Shown piece after piece: positions 33,779 through 43,326 of a DNA stretch of 46,825 bases. The notes under the pieces were generated by a model. That model saw only the letters and a program-made list of their open reading frames with translations. It did not search any database and was not told where the DNA came from. Each line of letters starts with the position of its first letter. Within the stretch, counting starts at the first letter, position 1. Both the position numbers and the translations under genes were made by a program. The stretch covers positions 10,680 through 57,504 of the forward strand of contig NZ_MQUS01000044.1 of assembly GCF_001953885.1 (NCBI RefSeq), in the 5' to 3' direction. The stretch is from Streptomyces sp. IMTB 2501. GTDB lineage: Bacteria; Actinomycetota; Actinomycetes; Streptomycetales; Streptomycetaceae.

Positions 33779-36187
33779 GTGTCAGCACTCAGACGGCTGT
33801 TACGGCGCCTGCGCGGCTCGACGGCCGTGCTCACGGGCCTCGTCCTGGCCGCCGGCGGCCTCGTCGGCACGGCAGCTGCCACGGCCCATGCCGCCACCTC
33901 CATCACCGTCAACGGCACGTCCGGCGGACGGACCTTCGACGGCGTCGGCGCGATCAGCGGCGGAGGCGGCAACAGCAGACTCCTGATCGACTATCCCGAG
34001 CCCGAACGCGGCCAGATCCTTGACTACCTCTTCAAACCCGGGTACGGCGCCTCCCTGCAGATCCTCAAGGCCGAGATCGGCGGGGACACCAATTCCACCT
34101 CGGGAGCCGAGCCCAGCCACCAGCACACCCGCTCCGACCTGAACTGCGACCGCGGCTACGAATGGTGGCTGATGGAGCAGGCCAAGGCCCGCAACCCGAA
34201 CATCAAGCTGTACGGCCTCGCCTGGGGCGCCCCCGGCTGGATCGGCGGCGGGAACTTCTGGTCCACCGACATGGTCAACTACCTGGTCTCCTGGCTGGGT
34301 TGCGCCAAGCAGCACGGCCTCACCATCGACTACCTCGGCGGCTGGAACGAGCGGGGCTACAACGTCTCCTGGTACGAGCAGCTGCGCAGCGCGCTCAACA
34401 GCAACGGCTACGGCAGCGTCAAGATCGTAGCGGCCGACTCGGACTGGAACGTGGCGGGCGACGTCAACTCCAACCCGGCGTTCGCCGCGGCGGTGAACGT
34501 CATCGGCACGCACTACCCCTGCGGCTACCGCTCCTCCCAGTCCAACTGCTCGGTGCCGTCGGCCGCCACGTCGTCCGGAAAGTCGCTGTGGGCGAGCGAG
34601 AACGGCTCGGACGGCTACAACGCGGGAGCGCCGGCCATGGCCCGCGGGATCAACCGCGGATACATCGACGGCCGCATGACCGCGTATCTCAACTGGCCGG
34701 TGGTCGCGGCGATCACGCCCAACCTGCCGTACCCCACCATGGGCCTCGCCCTGGCCGCACAGCCGTGGTCCGGCCACTACGCGATCGGCAAGAACACCTG
34801 GGTGATGGCGCACACCAGCCAGTTCACCGCCGCGGGCTGGAGGTACCTCGACGCCTCCAGCGGCTACATCGGCGGCAACCGGAACAACGGCAGCTACGTC
34901 TCCCTGAAGTCCCCGAACAACTCCGACTACTCCACGGTCATCGAGACCATGGACGCCGGCAGCGCCCAGACGCTGAACTTCGACGTCACCGGAGGGCTGT
35001 CCACCGCGGCCGTCCACGTCTGGTCGACCGACGTCAACTCCGGCAACCAGGCCGACTACTTCGTGCACACCACGGACATCACCCCGTCCGGCGGCGGCTT
35101 CAGCCTGACCGTGCAACCCCATCACGTCTACACCCTGACCACCACGACCGGCCAGGGCAAGGGCACCGCCACCGGCCCCGCCCAGGACGCGATGAGCATG
35201 CCGTACAGCGACTCCTTCGACGGCTACGCCACCGGCACCGAGGCGAAGTACCTCATGGACTGGCAGGGCGCCTTCGAGGTGGCGGGCTGCGGCGGCGGCC
35301 GCAGCGGCAAGTGCGTGCGCCAGATGAGCCCGCAGAAACCGATCACCTGGGACGCACTGTCCGACCCGCACGCCCTCCTCGGTGACACCGGCTGGAGCAA
35401 CTACACCGTCTCGTCCGACGTGCTCCTGGAACAGCCCGGATACGCCGAGCTGATAGGCCGCGCGAACGGGCAGGACTACAACAGCACCGGCGGACTGAAC
35501 GCCTACCACCTGCGGGTCAGCGACACAGGCGCCTGGTCGATCCTGAACTCCGGCACCAACGGAAATGTCTCCACCCTCGCCCACGGCACTACCGCGGCGC
35601 TGGGCACCAACCGGTGGCACACCCTGGCCCTGACCTTCTCCGGCACCACCCTTACCGCCGTCGTCGACGGTTCCACGGTCGGTTCCGTCAGCGACCGCAC
35701 CTGGGCCGGCGGACAGGCCGGCTACGCGACCAGCCAGGGCGAGACGGCACAGTTCGACAACCTGTCCCTCACCCCCGGCAGCGGCGGACCCGGCGGCGGC
35801 ACGACCGCCGCGATCGTCGGGGCCGGCTCCGGCCGGTGCGTGGACGTGCCGAACCAGTCGCAGACGTCCGGCACCCAGGTGGAGCTGTGGGACTGCAACG
35901 GCGGCAGCAACCAGCAGTGGACCAGCACCTCGGCCGGTGAACTGCGGGTCTACGGCAGCGCCTGCCTGGACGCCTCGGGCGGCGGCACCAGCCCCGGCAC
36001 CAAGGTCGACATCTGGACCTGCGACGGCGGCAGCAACCAGAAGTGGACGCTCAACGCCGACGGAACGATCACCGGCGCCCAGTCCGGCCTGTGCCTGGAC
36101 GCCACCGGCGCCGGAACGGCCAACGGCACCCTGCTGGAGCTGTGGACCTGCAGTGGCGGCAGCAACCAGAAGTGGACACGCAACTGA
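33779..36187 (+). CDS. secreted GH59-CBM13 beta-galactosidase (galactocerebrosidase family)
   Basis: An 802-residue protein from GTG 33779, which follows AAAGGAA and gives a clean Sec signal (core VLTGLVLAAGGLVGTAAA). The barrel contains GGWNERGYN with the acid/base E191 and LWASENGSDGY with the nucleophile E274. A lectin-like domain follows (SFDGYATGTEAKYLMDWQG onwards, to about 670), as in animal galactosylceramidase, then CBM13 (678-802). In a soil bacterium with arabinosidases around it, galactan or arabinogalactan is a more likely target than a glycolipid; that is inference. The CBM13 uses the SGRCVDVPNQSQTSGTQ subtype of the GH62 protein at the left edge. Confidence 0.88.
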   Translation: MSALRRLLRRLRGSTAVLTGLVLAAGGLVGTAAATAHAATSITVNGTSGGRTFDGVGAISGGGGNSRLLIDYPEPERGQILDYLFKPGYGASLQILKAEIGGDTNSTSGAEPSHQHTRSDLNCDRGYEWWLMEQAKARNPNIKLYGLAWGAPGWIGGGNFWSTDMVNYLVSWLGCAKQHGLTIDYLGGWNERGYNVSWYEQLRSALNSNGYGSVKIVAADSDWNVAGDVNSNPAFAAAVNVIGTHYPCGYRSSQSNCSVPSAATSSGKSLWASENGSDGYNAGAPAMARGINRGYIDGRMTAYLNWPVVAAITPNLPYPTMGLALAAQPWSGHYAIGKNTWVMAHTSQFTAAGWRYLDASSGYIGGNRNNGSYVSLKSPNNSDYSTVIETMDAGSAQTLNFDVTGGLSTAAVHVWSTDVNSGNQADYFVHTTDITPSGGGFSLTVQPHHVYTLTTTTGQGKGTATGPAQDAMSMPYSDSFDGYATGTEAKYLMDWQGAFEVAGCGGGRSGKCVRQMSPQKPITWDALSDPHALLGDTGWSNYTVSSDVLLEQPGYAELIGRANGQDYNSTGGLNAYHLRVSDTGAWSILNSGTNGNVSTLAHGTTAALGTNRWHTLALTFSGTTLTAVVDGSTVGSVSDRTWAGGQAGYATSQGETAQFDNLSLTPGSGGPGGGTTAAIVGAGSGRCVDVPNQSQTSGTQVELWDCNGGSNQQWTSTSAGELRVYGSACLDASGGGTSPGTKVDIWTCDGGSNQKWTLNADGTITGAQSGLCLDATGAGTANGTLLELWTCSGGSNQKWTRN

Positions 36188-36197
36188 ACTGATCCGG

Positions 36198-36225
36198 TGC
36201 CCTCTGAGATCTGCCCTCTGAGATC
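36198..36225. repeat. 14-base tandem duplication after the GH59 gene
   Basis: TGCCCTCTGAGATC occurs twice in direct contact (36198-36211 and 36212-36225) in the 77-base gap between GH59 and GH29. It looks like a recent duplication. Confidence 0.8.
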
Positions 36226-36264
36226 TGGGACCACCCACCCCGTCAATGACGCCGAGAGGCCCCC

Positions 36265-38247
36265 ATGACTTCCTCACCCCTCCCGATCAGCCGGCGCCGG
36301 CTGCTGGCGGCGACCGGCGCGGCAACGGCCCTCGGCCTGCTGCGGTTCGCCCCCGAGGCCGCCGCGACCGACGGCCCCACGAGCTACACCGCGAGCTGGC
36401 CCTCCGTGGACCAGCACCCCCCGGCTCCGGCCTGGTTCAAGGACGCCAAGTTCGGCATCTACTACCACTGGGGCGTCTTCAGCGTCCCCGCGTTCGGCAA
36501 CGAGTGGTATCCGCGCAACATGTACGTGGGCGGCTCGGCCGAGAACCAGCATCACATCGCCACCTACGGCGACCCCTCGGCATGGCCGTACAACAACTTC
36601 ATCGACGGAGCCCGCGACAAGGCGGGCAACTTCGTGCAGTTCGCCCCCAAGCTCGCCTCGCAGGGCGGCCACTGGGACCCGGACGCCTGGGCGCGGCTGT
36701 TCAGGGCCGCGGGCGCGCGGTTCGCAGGACCGGTCGCCGAGCACCACGACGGCTTCTCCATGTGGAACAGCCGCGCCAACCCGTGGAACTCCGTCCGGCA
36801 CGGCCCCGGACTCGACCTCGTGGGACTGCACGCGCAGGCCATCCGAGGGCAGGGCCTGAAGTTCATGGCGTCCCTGCACCACGCCTACCACTTCAACGGC
36901 TACTACGACCATGTGCCGTCCCAGTCGGACCCGGCCCTGCGCATCCTCTTCGGCCAGCAGGGCTCGGCCGCGGAGAACAAGCTCTGGTACGACAAGCTGG
37001 TCGAGGTCATCGACACCTACCAGCCGGATCTGCTCTGGCAGGACTTCGACCTGAACCTGGTGCAGGAGTCCTACCGGCTCCAGTTCCTCGCGCACTACTA
37101 CAACCAGGCCGTCTCCTGGAACAAGGACGTGGCCGCGACCTACAAGGACGGACTCGACAACAAGGGCGAGGTCTTCGACTTCGAGCGCGGCGGCCCGGCA
37201 GGACTGCTCACCCCCTACTGGCTGACCGACGACAGCATCTCCTCCTCCAGCTGGTGCTACACGGTGGGCATCGGCTACTACTCGACGCAGGCACTGCTGC
37301 ACTCGCTGATCGACCGCGTCAGTAAGGGCGGCACCATGCTGCTGAACATCGCCCCGATGGCCGACGGCACCATCCCCTCCGGACAGCAGTCGATCCTGCT
37401 CGCCATGGGGGACTGGCTAGGCCGCTTCGGAGAGGCGATCTACGGCACCCGCTCCTGGACCAGTTACGGCGAGGGCCCCACGCCGATGGGCGGAGGCTCC
37501 TTCAGCGGCCCGGTGGGCGGTACGCCGAAGGACATCCGGTTCACCCGCAGCCAGGACAACAAGGTGCTCTACGCCACCACGCTGGGCTGGCAGGGCGGCA
37601 CCACGACCATCACGACGCTGAACTCCAACCGGATCAACCTCAGCAGCCTGACCGGCGCCCAACTGCTCGACAACACAGCCGGCACCTACGTCAACCTGCC
37701 CACCCCGACACAGGACGGCACCGGCCTGCACCTGGCCATGCCCTCGTCGAACCCGCCGTTCAGCGCATTGGCGTACACGGTCAAGCTCACCTTCTCCGGC
37801 GAGATTCCCGTTCTGGGCGCACCGGGCGGCTCGAAGACCTGGGTGAAGATCGCCAACGTGACCAGCGGGCTGGTGCTCGACAGCGGGGGCAATGTCGCCG
37901 CCGGCTCCAACCTCAAGCAGTGGAACTACGACGGCAGCACCAACCTGCAGTGGCAGCTGATCGACCTCGGCAACGGCTACTACCGCATCATCAACCGCAC
38001 AAACGGCATGACCGCCGACAGCTGGGGAAACTCCGCCAACGGCGCTCCCGCCCGGCAGGAGACCTGGAACGGCGGCAACAACCAGCAGTGGTCGCTGGTC
38101 GGCCTCGGCGGCGACCGCTACCAGATCGTCAACCGCGGCACCGGCACCGCGCTCGATGGCAGCGGCAGCACCACGGTGGGCTCGACCGCGGTGCTGTGGA
38201 CGCCGAACTCCAGCACCAACAACGCATGGACCATCACCGGCGTGTGA
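36265..38247 (+). CDS. Tat-exported GH29 alpha-L-fucosidase with ricin-type lectin domain
   Basis: A 660-residue enzyme. SRRRLLAATGAATALGLL (9-26) is a twin-arginine signal. The GH29 barrel shows KFGIYYHWG, AEHHDGFSMW and the nucleophile D260 in DLLWQDFDLN, followed by a beta-sandwich to about 520. Residues 525-660 form a ricin-type lectin domain with three repeats, of a subtype (GLVLDSGGNVAAGSNLKQW) unlike the CBM13 of its neighbours. GAGAGG precedes the ATG. It would remove fucose, a sugar that caps xyloglucan and arabinogalactan side chains. It is the last intact gene of the run. Confidence 0.9.
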   Translation: MTSSPLPISRRRLLAATGAATALGLLRFAPEAAATDGPTSYTASWPSVDQHPPAPAWFKDAKFGIYYHWGVFSVPAFGNEWYPRNMYVGGSAENQHHIATYGDPSAWPYNNFIDGARDKAGNFVQFAPKLASQGGHWDPDAWARLFRAAGARFAGPVAEHHDGFSMWNSRANPWNSVRHGPGLDLVGLHAQAIRGQGLKFMASLHHAYHFNGYYDHVPSQSDPALRILFGQQGSAAENKLWYDKLVEVIDTYQPDLLWQDFDLNLVQESYRLQFLAHYYNQAVSWNKDVAATYKDGLDNKGEVFDFERGGPAGLLTPYWLTDDSISSSSWCYTVGIGYYSTQALLHSLIDRVSKGGTMLLNIAPMADGTIPSGQQSILLAMGDWLGRFGEAIYGTRSWTSYGEGPTPMGGGSFSGPVGGTPKDIRFTRSQDNKVLYATTLGWQGGTTTITTLNSNRINLSSLTGAQLLDNTAGTYVNLPTPTQDGTGLHLAMPSSNPPFSALAYTVKLTFSGEIPVLGAPGGSKTWVKIANVTSGLVLDSGGNVAAGSNLKQWNYDGSTNLQWQLIDLGNGYYRIINRTNGMTADSWGNSANGAPARQETWNGGNNQQWSLVGLGGDRYQIVNRGTGTALDGSGSTTVGSTAVLWTPNSSTNNAWTITGV

Positions 38248-38279
38248 ACCGCCCCCCACCACCACGGAAGAAGGAGTGC

Positions 38280-38503
38280 ATGAAACGCACACCACTCTTG
38301 ACGTCCATCGCGGCAGCGTTACTTCTCGTCCTGTCGGCTGCGGGCTCCTCGTTCGGCAGCGGCCTCGGGACGCCCGCGTCGACCACACCCACCGGCGCCC
38401 TCCGGGCGACCGCCGGCTGCGGCAAGGCCCCGACCCTGACCAGTGGCAGCCACACGATCCAGAGCGGCGGCCAGACACGCAGTTACATCCTGCGGGTCCC
38501 ATA
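38280..38503 (+). pseudogene. CE1-like esterase truncated by a transposase remnant
   Basis: ATG 38280 has AAGGAG upstream and lies 32 bases after the GH29 gene. The reading gives a Sec signal (core AAALLLVLSAAGSS), then CGKAPTLTSGSHTIQSGG and TRSYILRVP. This is the start of CE1-type feruloyl or acetylxylan esterases (PHB-depolymerase-like). After about 75 residues the sequence changes abruptly into transposase DNA, so the catalytic domain is lost. It was probably the last gene of the enzyme operon. Confidence 0.75.
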
Positions 38504-38790
38504 CTGGTCACGCCCGGATAATGGGGCGACGCCCCGCAGATGATCCCGGTCCTGGAACGCATTCGCGTTCCCCGTCCGACTCGCGGCCGCCCCCGCACAC
38601 GGTCGGACCACCTGAGCGGCGTACTCATCGCGCCGCAACCGCCGCTACGACCAGCAGGCCCACCGCCAACGCCGTGGCGGCAACGGTGGCAGGCCCACCC
38701 GCTTTGACCTGGGACGCTATGCCCGCAGGAACGAAGTCGAACGGCTGATCAACTGGTTGAAGATCTACCGAGCCGTCGCCACCCGTCCGG
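38504..38790 (+). pseudogene. IS5-family transposase fragment
   Basis: The frame from 38504 reads LVTPG, a stop at TAA, WGDAPQMIPVLERIRVPRP and RGRPRTRSDHLSG, and later pieces encode RRNEVERLINWLKIYRAVATR. These match the middle and C-terminal parts of the transposase at 42393-43270. An in-frame stop and a deletion show it is dead. It interrupts the esterase gene. Confidence 0.8.
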
Positions 38791-38838
38791 GAGCGGTCCA
38801 ACGCCTCTCCCAACTGATTGTGTCCGCCGCCGGTCACC

Positions 38839-38955
38839 GGGTTGCACGGCGTGCGCAGCGAGGAACGAGCCCGCAAACTCGCCGCCGCACTCCACGCCGC
38901 CCTGTACGGCGACCTCGGCCTACTGGCCCACGCCGTACCCGACGCTTCCGCCTGA
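38839..38955 (+). pseudogene. unrecognised C-terminal coding remnant
   Basis: A reading GLHGVRSEERARKLAAAL, then HAALYGDLGLLAHAVPDASA and stop, has good codon bias and helical character but no start. It follows the transposase fragment directly. The family is unknown. The gap 38956-39150 shows no gene. Confidence 0.25.
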
Positions 38956-39150
38956 GAGGCCGGCAACCGGCCCCGAGCGAGGCGGCCGGCGGGCTTCCGG
39001 GTCCCAGATGTTCGGCGGGGCGAAGCTCGACCTCCTCCGCAAGCGTATACTCCCCGGGGCGAACCTCAGGATGCGTCGGGCTGGGGCGGTCGCGCGCGAC
39101 GATAGTCCGCTCGGCTCGGAGCGCCGCCGCTGGGCCGTGCGTCGACCGGA

Positions 39151-41109
39151 TCACGCGGCAGGAACGAGGTTCTCCTCGGTACCGAGGTGGTTGGCGGTGG
39201 TGTCGATGTACATCGTGGTCTCGCCGTCGGACCAGCGGACAACGAGGTCGTCGGTACGGCCGTTGCCCGTGAAGTTGCCGGCGGTCATGACCGTGTTGTG
39301 GGTCCAGGTCGAGTTGGCGTCCTGGACGCGCGACGCGCTGCCCAGGCCGGAAGTGCCGGTGCCGACGTAGCTGTCGAGCTCGCCGTTCGCCCACTGGACC
39401 ATCAGGTCCCACTTCTGGTTGCCGGAGAACTCACCGGCGGTCAGCAGGTTGGCGTCCTTCCAGGAGTGGTTCGACTTGTCGGGGTCGACGAGCTGGTACT
39501 CCTGGCCGAAGCTGCCCGCACTGACGTTGGTGTAGAGGGTGACCTCGCCGTCCGACCAGCGAACGATCAGGTCGGTGGCGTACTGCTGCGCGTTGAAGCG
39601 GCCCGCGGCGATCTGGGTGGCGTACTTCCAGAGGTGGGTCTTGTTGGGGTCCGCCATCTGAGTCCCTGCCCAGTTCAGGCCGTTGGAGCCGACGTCGCCG
39701 TAGAGCGTGACCTCGCCGTCCGACCAGCGCACCAGCAGGTCGGCCTGGTTCGAGCCGGTGAAGTCACCGGCGGTGATGGTCTCCGCGTGCGGCCAGGTGG
39801 TGTTCTTGGCCATCAGCTGGCGCTCGCTGGTGAAGTTGCCTTGGCCGTCGCTGTTGTAGAGGGTGACCTCACCGTCCGTCCACACCACGATCATGTCGCT
39901 GCGGCCCTTGCCGTTGAAGTCACCGGAGGCCATCAGCTGGGCGTGCTGCCAGGTGTCGCCGCCGCCCAGCGAGTACGGGAGCGGGGGCTGGTCGTACGAA
40001 CTGCCGTGGTTGATTTTTTGTTGGTCGGCCTTGGCCTCCTCGTAGAGACGGAAGAACCAGTCGCCGTGCACCGGGCTGTAGGTGATGTAGTCGACGTTGG
40101 CGTCATTGCCGCCGCCGTTGTAGCCGCCGACGCTGCCGACGATCACACCGGTGCCGGAGGCCGTGTCGATCTTCGAGAACCAGGGGCCGCCCGAGACGCC
40201 GCCGTACATGCCCCGGCACAGAGCCTGGATCTGGTAGAAGCCGGACAGGGCCCGGGTCTGGACCGGACAGCGGACAGCGTGGTCCTCCGAGTCGTACGCG
40301 GCCTTGGGGTAACCGACCATCGTCAGGTTGTTGTTGTAACCCGGAGTACGGGCGAGGGTGTTGGCGCCCACCACGTCCTGGGCGTTCTTGCCGCTGGGCG
40401 AGACCGCGAGGCTGCCGAAGGCGAAGTCCAGGTCCGAGACCTTGCTCTTGATCTGGTGCCCCGCCGGATACCGGTTGTCCACGAACCAGTGGCCGACGCG
40501 GTAGAACCCGTACTCCTGCTTGTCCAGCGGGTACTCGGTGCGGTACCAGGGCACGAACACCGCCTTGCCGCCGGCGCAGTGCCCCGCGGTGAGGATCAGG
40601 TTGTGTCCCGGGCTCTCCACCACGCTGGCCGTGCACTCGTGCGCCTGCATCTCGCCGGTGGTCGGGTCCTTGTCATAGCTGAAGAGGGTGCCGACCGACT
40701 TCATGCCGAGGAAGTGCTCGGCGGTCGGCATGCTCGCTGCCAGTCCCCGCTGCCGGACATTGGCGTTCGGGGTTACCTTGCGCTTGGCGGGGTCGACCGC
40801 CGAGGCCATGCGCTGGGGCGTCCAGAATTTGAGGGCGTCCGCGTCCGTCCAGCCGCTCTTGTCGGTCGGCTTGGCAGTGGGCAGACCCTTGCTCGGGGAA
40901 GGCGAGGGCAGTTTCGGCGCCGGGGTCGCACCGTGCCTCGCGCCAACGGAGGGCGTGCCTACGGGGGTTGGGACGGGTCTCTGCTTGCCGCCGTCGGCGT
41001 GGGCGAGCCCGGAGCCGCCCGTCAGGAACACCGCGGCGCTGACTGCCGAAACGGCGATGCGCTGTATTCGATGTGCGTGAGGTACGCAAGGAAGAACCTT
41101 CCTGCTCAT
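39151..41109 (-). CDS. secreted trypsin-like serine protease with five C-terminal repeats
   Basis: A 652-residue protein. A Sec signal (1-38) ends LAHA. A Pro-rich region (45-80) leads to a protease domain with H177 in LTAGHCAGG, an Asp in VSDLDFAFG (226 or 228) and S307 in GGVSGGPWF, a chymotrypsin-fold triad. Residues 385-650 hold five repeats of about 50 residues with the pattern AGDFxG...DLxVRWSDGEVTLY, similar to FG-GAP/VCBS-type beta-propeller blades. GGAG lies seven bases before the ATG. It has no evident link to the enzyme run. It may be a processed extracellular enzyme with a substrate- or surface-binding propeller. Confidence 0.85.
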   Translation of the reverse strand: MSRKVLPCVPHAHRIQRIAVSAVSAAVFLTGGSGLAHADGGKQRPVPTPVGTPSVGARHGATPAPKLPSPSPSKGLPTAKPTDKSGWTDADALKFWTPQRMASAVDPAKRKVTPNANVRQRGLAASMPTAEHFLGMKSVGTLFSYDKDPTTGEMQAHECTASVVESPGHNLILTAGHCAGGKAVFVPWYRTEYPLDKQEYGFYRVGHWFVDNRYPAGHQIKSKVSDLDFAFGSLAVSPSGKNAQDVVGANTLARTPGYNNNLTMVGYPKAAYDSEDHAVRCPVQTRALSGFYQIQALCRGMYGGVSGGPWFSKIDTASGTGVIVGSVGGYNGGGNDANVDYITYSPVHGDWFFRLYEEAKADQQKINHGSSYDQPPLPYSLGGGDTWQHAQLMASGDFNGKGRSDMIVVWTDGEVTLYNSDGQGNFTSERQLMAKNTTWPHAETITAGDFTGSNQADLLVRWSDGEVTLYGDVGSNGLNWAGTQMADPNKTHLWKYATQIAAGRFNAQQYATDLIVRWSDGEVTLYTNVSAGSFGQEYQLVDPDKSNHSWKDANLLTAGEFSGNQKWDLMVQWANGELDSYVGTGTSGLGSASRVQDANSTWTHNTVMTAGNFTGNGRTDDLVVRWSDGETTMYIDTTANHLGTEENLVPAA

Positions 41110-41695
41110 GAGGAAACTCCGGACCGGATCGACCGGAGAAGTCTGGAATGCCCGGGAGGAGCCGGGCAGGAGAAGGTGTTGCGCCGTGGGCGCCGCATGG
41201 TTTGCCCTACACAGTTCACGTGACCGTCCAGGTCACCACCCCGTTGCCCCCGAGCCAGCCGGGTCGGGCGGGGGAACCGTAACCGACAGCCGCCAGGTGG
41301 CGAGCATGACATGACATACAACCGGAAGGCGCACAAAGCCAGTTACGGCATAAGCGGTCAAATCACGGCGAGATGTGCATGCCGCGCTGAAGGTCCCAAG
41401 TTCCTGGCCATGTGGCCTGGTGCAGGTATGTCAACCCGTCAATTCGATGCAGCCCTTTCCCCGGCAGGGGTTAAGGATCTCGCGATCTCGCGGCCTTGTC
41501 GTCAGCACACAGTCCACAACGCACTTGGCACAGAGAGCACGACTCGCCATGTGGGGCATCGGCCCGGCATGAACCATCGGGGGCCGATAGGGAGGGCTTC
41601 CGGGCGGACACTGCCGCCCTCGTGGAGACGGTCCGCCGCTTCCTCGCCAACGCCCGACGCGCCGAAATGACCGCGCCCCATGCATCTGGTGACCA
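41110..41695. other. 586-base stretch without a supported gene
   Basis: Short readings exist on both strands but none has a ribosome site and a recognisable product. A helical tail EGFRADTAALVETVRRFL (plus strand, before 41699) ends exactly at the CTAG of the transposase remnant and may be a gene end left by insertion. The promoter of the protease gene should lie near 41130-41250 but was not resolved. Confidence 0.4.
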
Positions 41696-41860
41696 CTAGG
41701 TTCTGTCTGGTGGGTTACGCGCGGAGCCAGAGTCGGATGGCCGTGGCGGTCACGGTGCCGTGAAAGACGTACGCCCTCTTGTCATAGCGTGTGGCGACGG
41801 CCCGGTAGATCTTCAACCGGTTGATCAGCCGTTCGACTTCGTTCCTGCGGGCATAGCGTC
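41696..41860 (-). mobile_element. 3' remnant of an IS5-family element
   Basis: The minus strand encodes RYARRNEVERLINRLKIYRA, then VATRYDKRAYVFHGTVTATA and IRLWLRA with stop, the C-terminus of an IS5-type DDE transposase including its final Glu. The left end starts with CTAG and GTTCTGTCTGGTGGGT, probably its terminal repeat. The element is cut at 41860 by the next one. Confidence 0.8.
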
Positions 41861-42037
41861 CTAGGGCCTGTCCGATGGGTCAGCGCTGATCCGCGCATTT
41901 GGTGTCATTTCGAACATAAGATCCTGTCCTCCCTGTTTTGGGTGAAGCGTTGCCTGGGCTCTGTCCAAGGCTGACGTGCTGCGCTGTGCTGGCTTCGTCC
42001 ACTGAGGTGCCGGGTTCGGCTCGACAGAGGAGGACTT

Positions 42038-42388
42038 ATGAGGTCACTATGCGGGCGGCGAGGGCTCAGGAAAGCCGTCCTGGCGGGAGCGTCGGCGCTC
42101 GCGCTGCTGACGGCGACGGCGGGCAGCGCGCAGGCGGCGTCCGGCACATACACCTACGTCACACCGTCAGGGCAGATCATCCAGGGCCAGGACCCGCCCA
42201 GCGACACGTGCATCCCGCTCACCGGGGGCGCGGTGAGGTTCTCCAACGACACCACCGACACTGCCTTCCTCTACGCCAGCGGATCATGCAGCGGGCAATG
42301 GGGCGAACTCGTCGGTACCGGCGCCACATGGGACGCGCCCACGGGCGCCCAAGCCATGGGCGTCCGCTTCGGCTCGGCCCCCGGGTAG
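42038..42388 (+). CDS. small secreted protein of unknown function
   Basis: A 116-residue protein from ATG 42038, preceded by GGAGGA. A Sec signal (core ALALLTATAGSA, cleavage near AQA) is followed by a mature part of about 80 residues: GTYTYVTPSGQIIQGQDP, CIPLTGGAVRFSNDTTD and ASGSCSG. The two Cys may form a disulfide. It recalls small secreted Streptomyces proteins of unknown role. The stop at 42386 comes five bases before the transposase stop on the other strand, so the original C-terminus may have been replaced. No function can be assigned. Confidence 0.6.
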   Translation: MRSLCGRRGLRKAVLAGASALALLTATAGSAQAASGTYTYVTPSGQIIQGQDPPSDTCIPLTGGAVRFSNDTTDTAFLYASGSCSGQWGELVGTGATWDAPTGAQAMGVRFGSAPG

Positions 42389-42392
42389 GTCA

Positions 42393-43270
42393 TCAACGGA
42401 CCCACAGCCGGATCGCGGCGAGGGTGACTGTGCCCTGGAAGACGTACCTCTCTTGTCGTATCTGGTTGCTACGGCCCGGAATCCCTTGAGGGCGTTGACG
42501 GTCCGTTCGACCTCGTTCCTGCGGGCATAGCGGGCCCGATCAAAGCCGCTGGGCCGGCCGCCACGGCTTCCGCGGCGTTGGCGGTTGGCCCGCTGGTCCC
42601 GGCGCTCGGGAATCGTGTGCCGGATCTGCCGTCGCCGCAGGTAATGGCGGTTCCGGCGTGAGCTATACGCTTTGTCGCCGCACAGGTAGTCCGGACGGGT
42701 CCGCGGGTGCCCACCGGCTGGCCGCGGAACACGGATACGGTCCAGGACCGGGATCAGCTGAGGAGCATCATCCCACTGTCCAGGCGTGATGAGGATGGCC
42801 AGCGGGCGGCGTCCGCCCTCACTCGCCAGATGGATCTTCGTAGTGAGCCCACCACGTGAACGGCCGAGCGCCTCGTCGGGGCGATGCCGGGCAGGGTGAC
42901 GGCGTCGCCCCGGTATCAGAGTCAATCGGCGGCGGGCTCCTGCTGCGTGCTGGTGGGCACGGCACACTGTGGAGTCCACACTGACTACGCTCCAGTCGAT
43001 CCGGCCTTCCGCATCCGCGTCAGCCTGGACGGACCGCAGGATTCTCTCCCAGGTGCCGTCGGCCGACCATCGGCGATGGCGATCGTGGCACGTCTTCCAC
43101 TTCCCGAATCGCGTGGGCAGGTCCCGCCACGGTATGCCGGTCCGCTGACGGAAGAGGATGCCGTTGATGACGGTGCGGTGGTTCTTCCAACGCCCGCCCC
43201 GACCCACGCTCTTCGGCAGGTGTGGCTCCAGCCGAGCCCACTCTTCGTCCGACAGATCACCGCGCCCCAC
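42393..43270 (-). pseudogene. IS5-family DDE transposase with C-terminal frameshift
   Basis: From GTG 43270 the protein starts GRGDLSDEEWARLEPHLP and carries the DDE residues: Asp in VVSVDSTVCRAHQHA, Asp in YLCGDKAYSSRRNR and Glu in RRNEVERTVNALKGF. GRSRGGLTTKIHLA is typical of the family. Near 42455 one base is missing compared with the copy at 41716, so the frame leaves YVFQGTVTLAAIRLWVR (stop at 42393) and runs on to 42284. The last 17 residues are lost; activity is doubtful. Confidence 0.85.
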
Positions 43271-43326
43271 ACGGGCCGGAACGACATGAACGTGGACCAG
43301 TCACACGACCCGTCGGACAGGCCCTA

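Noticed and set aside
42038..42388. Toxin or antimicrobial peptide role for the small secreted protein
   Set aside because: It has a signal and two Cys residues, but no recognisable toxin motif or immunity gene.
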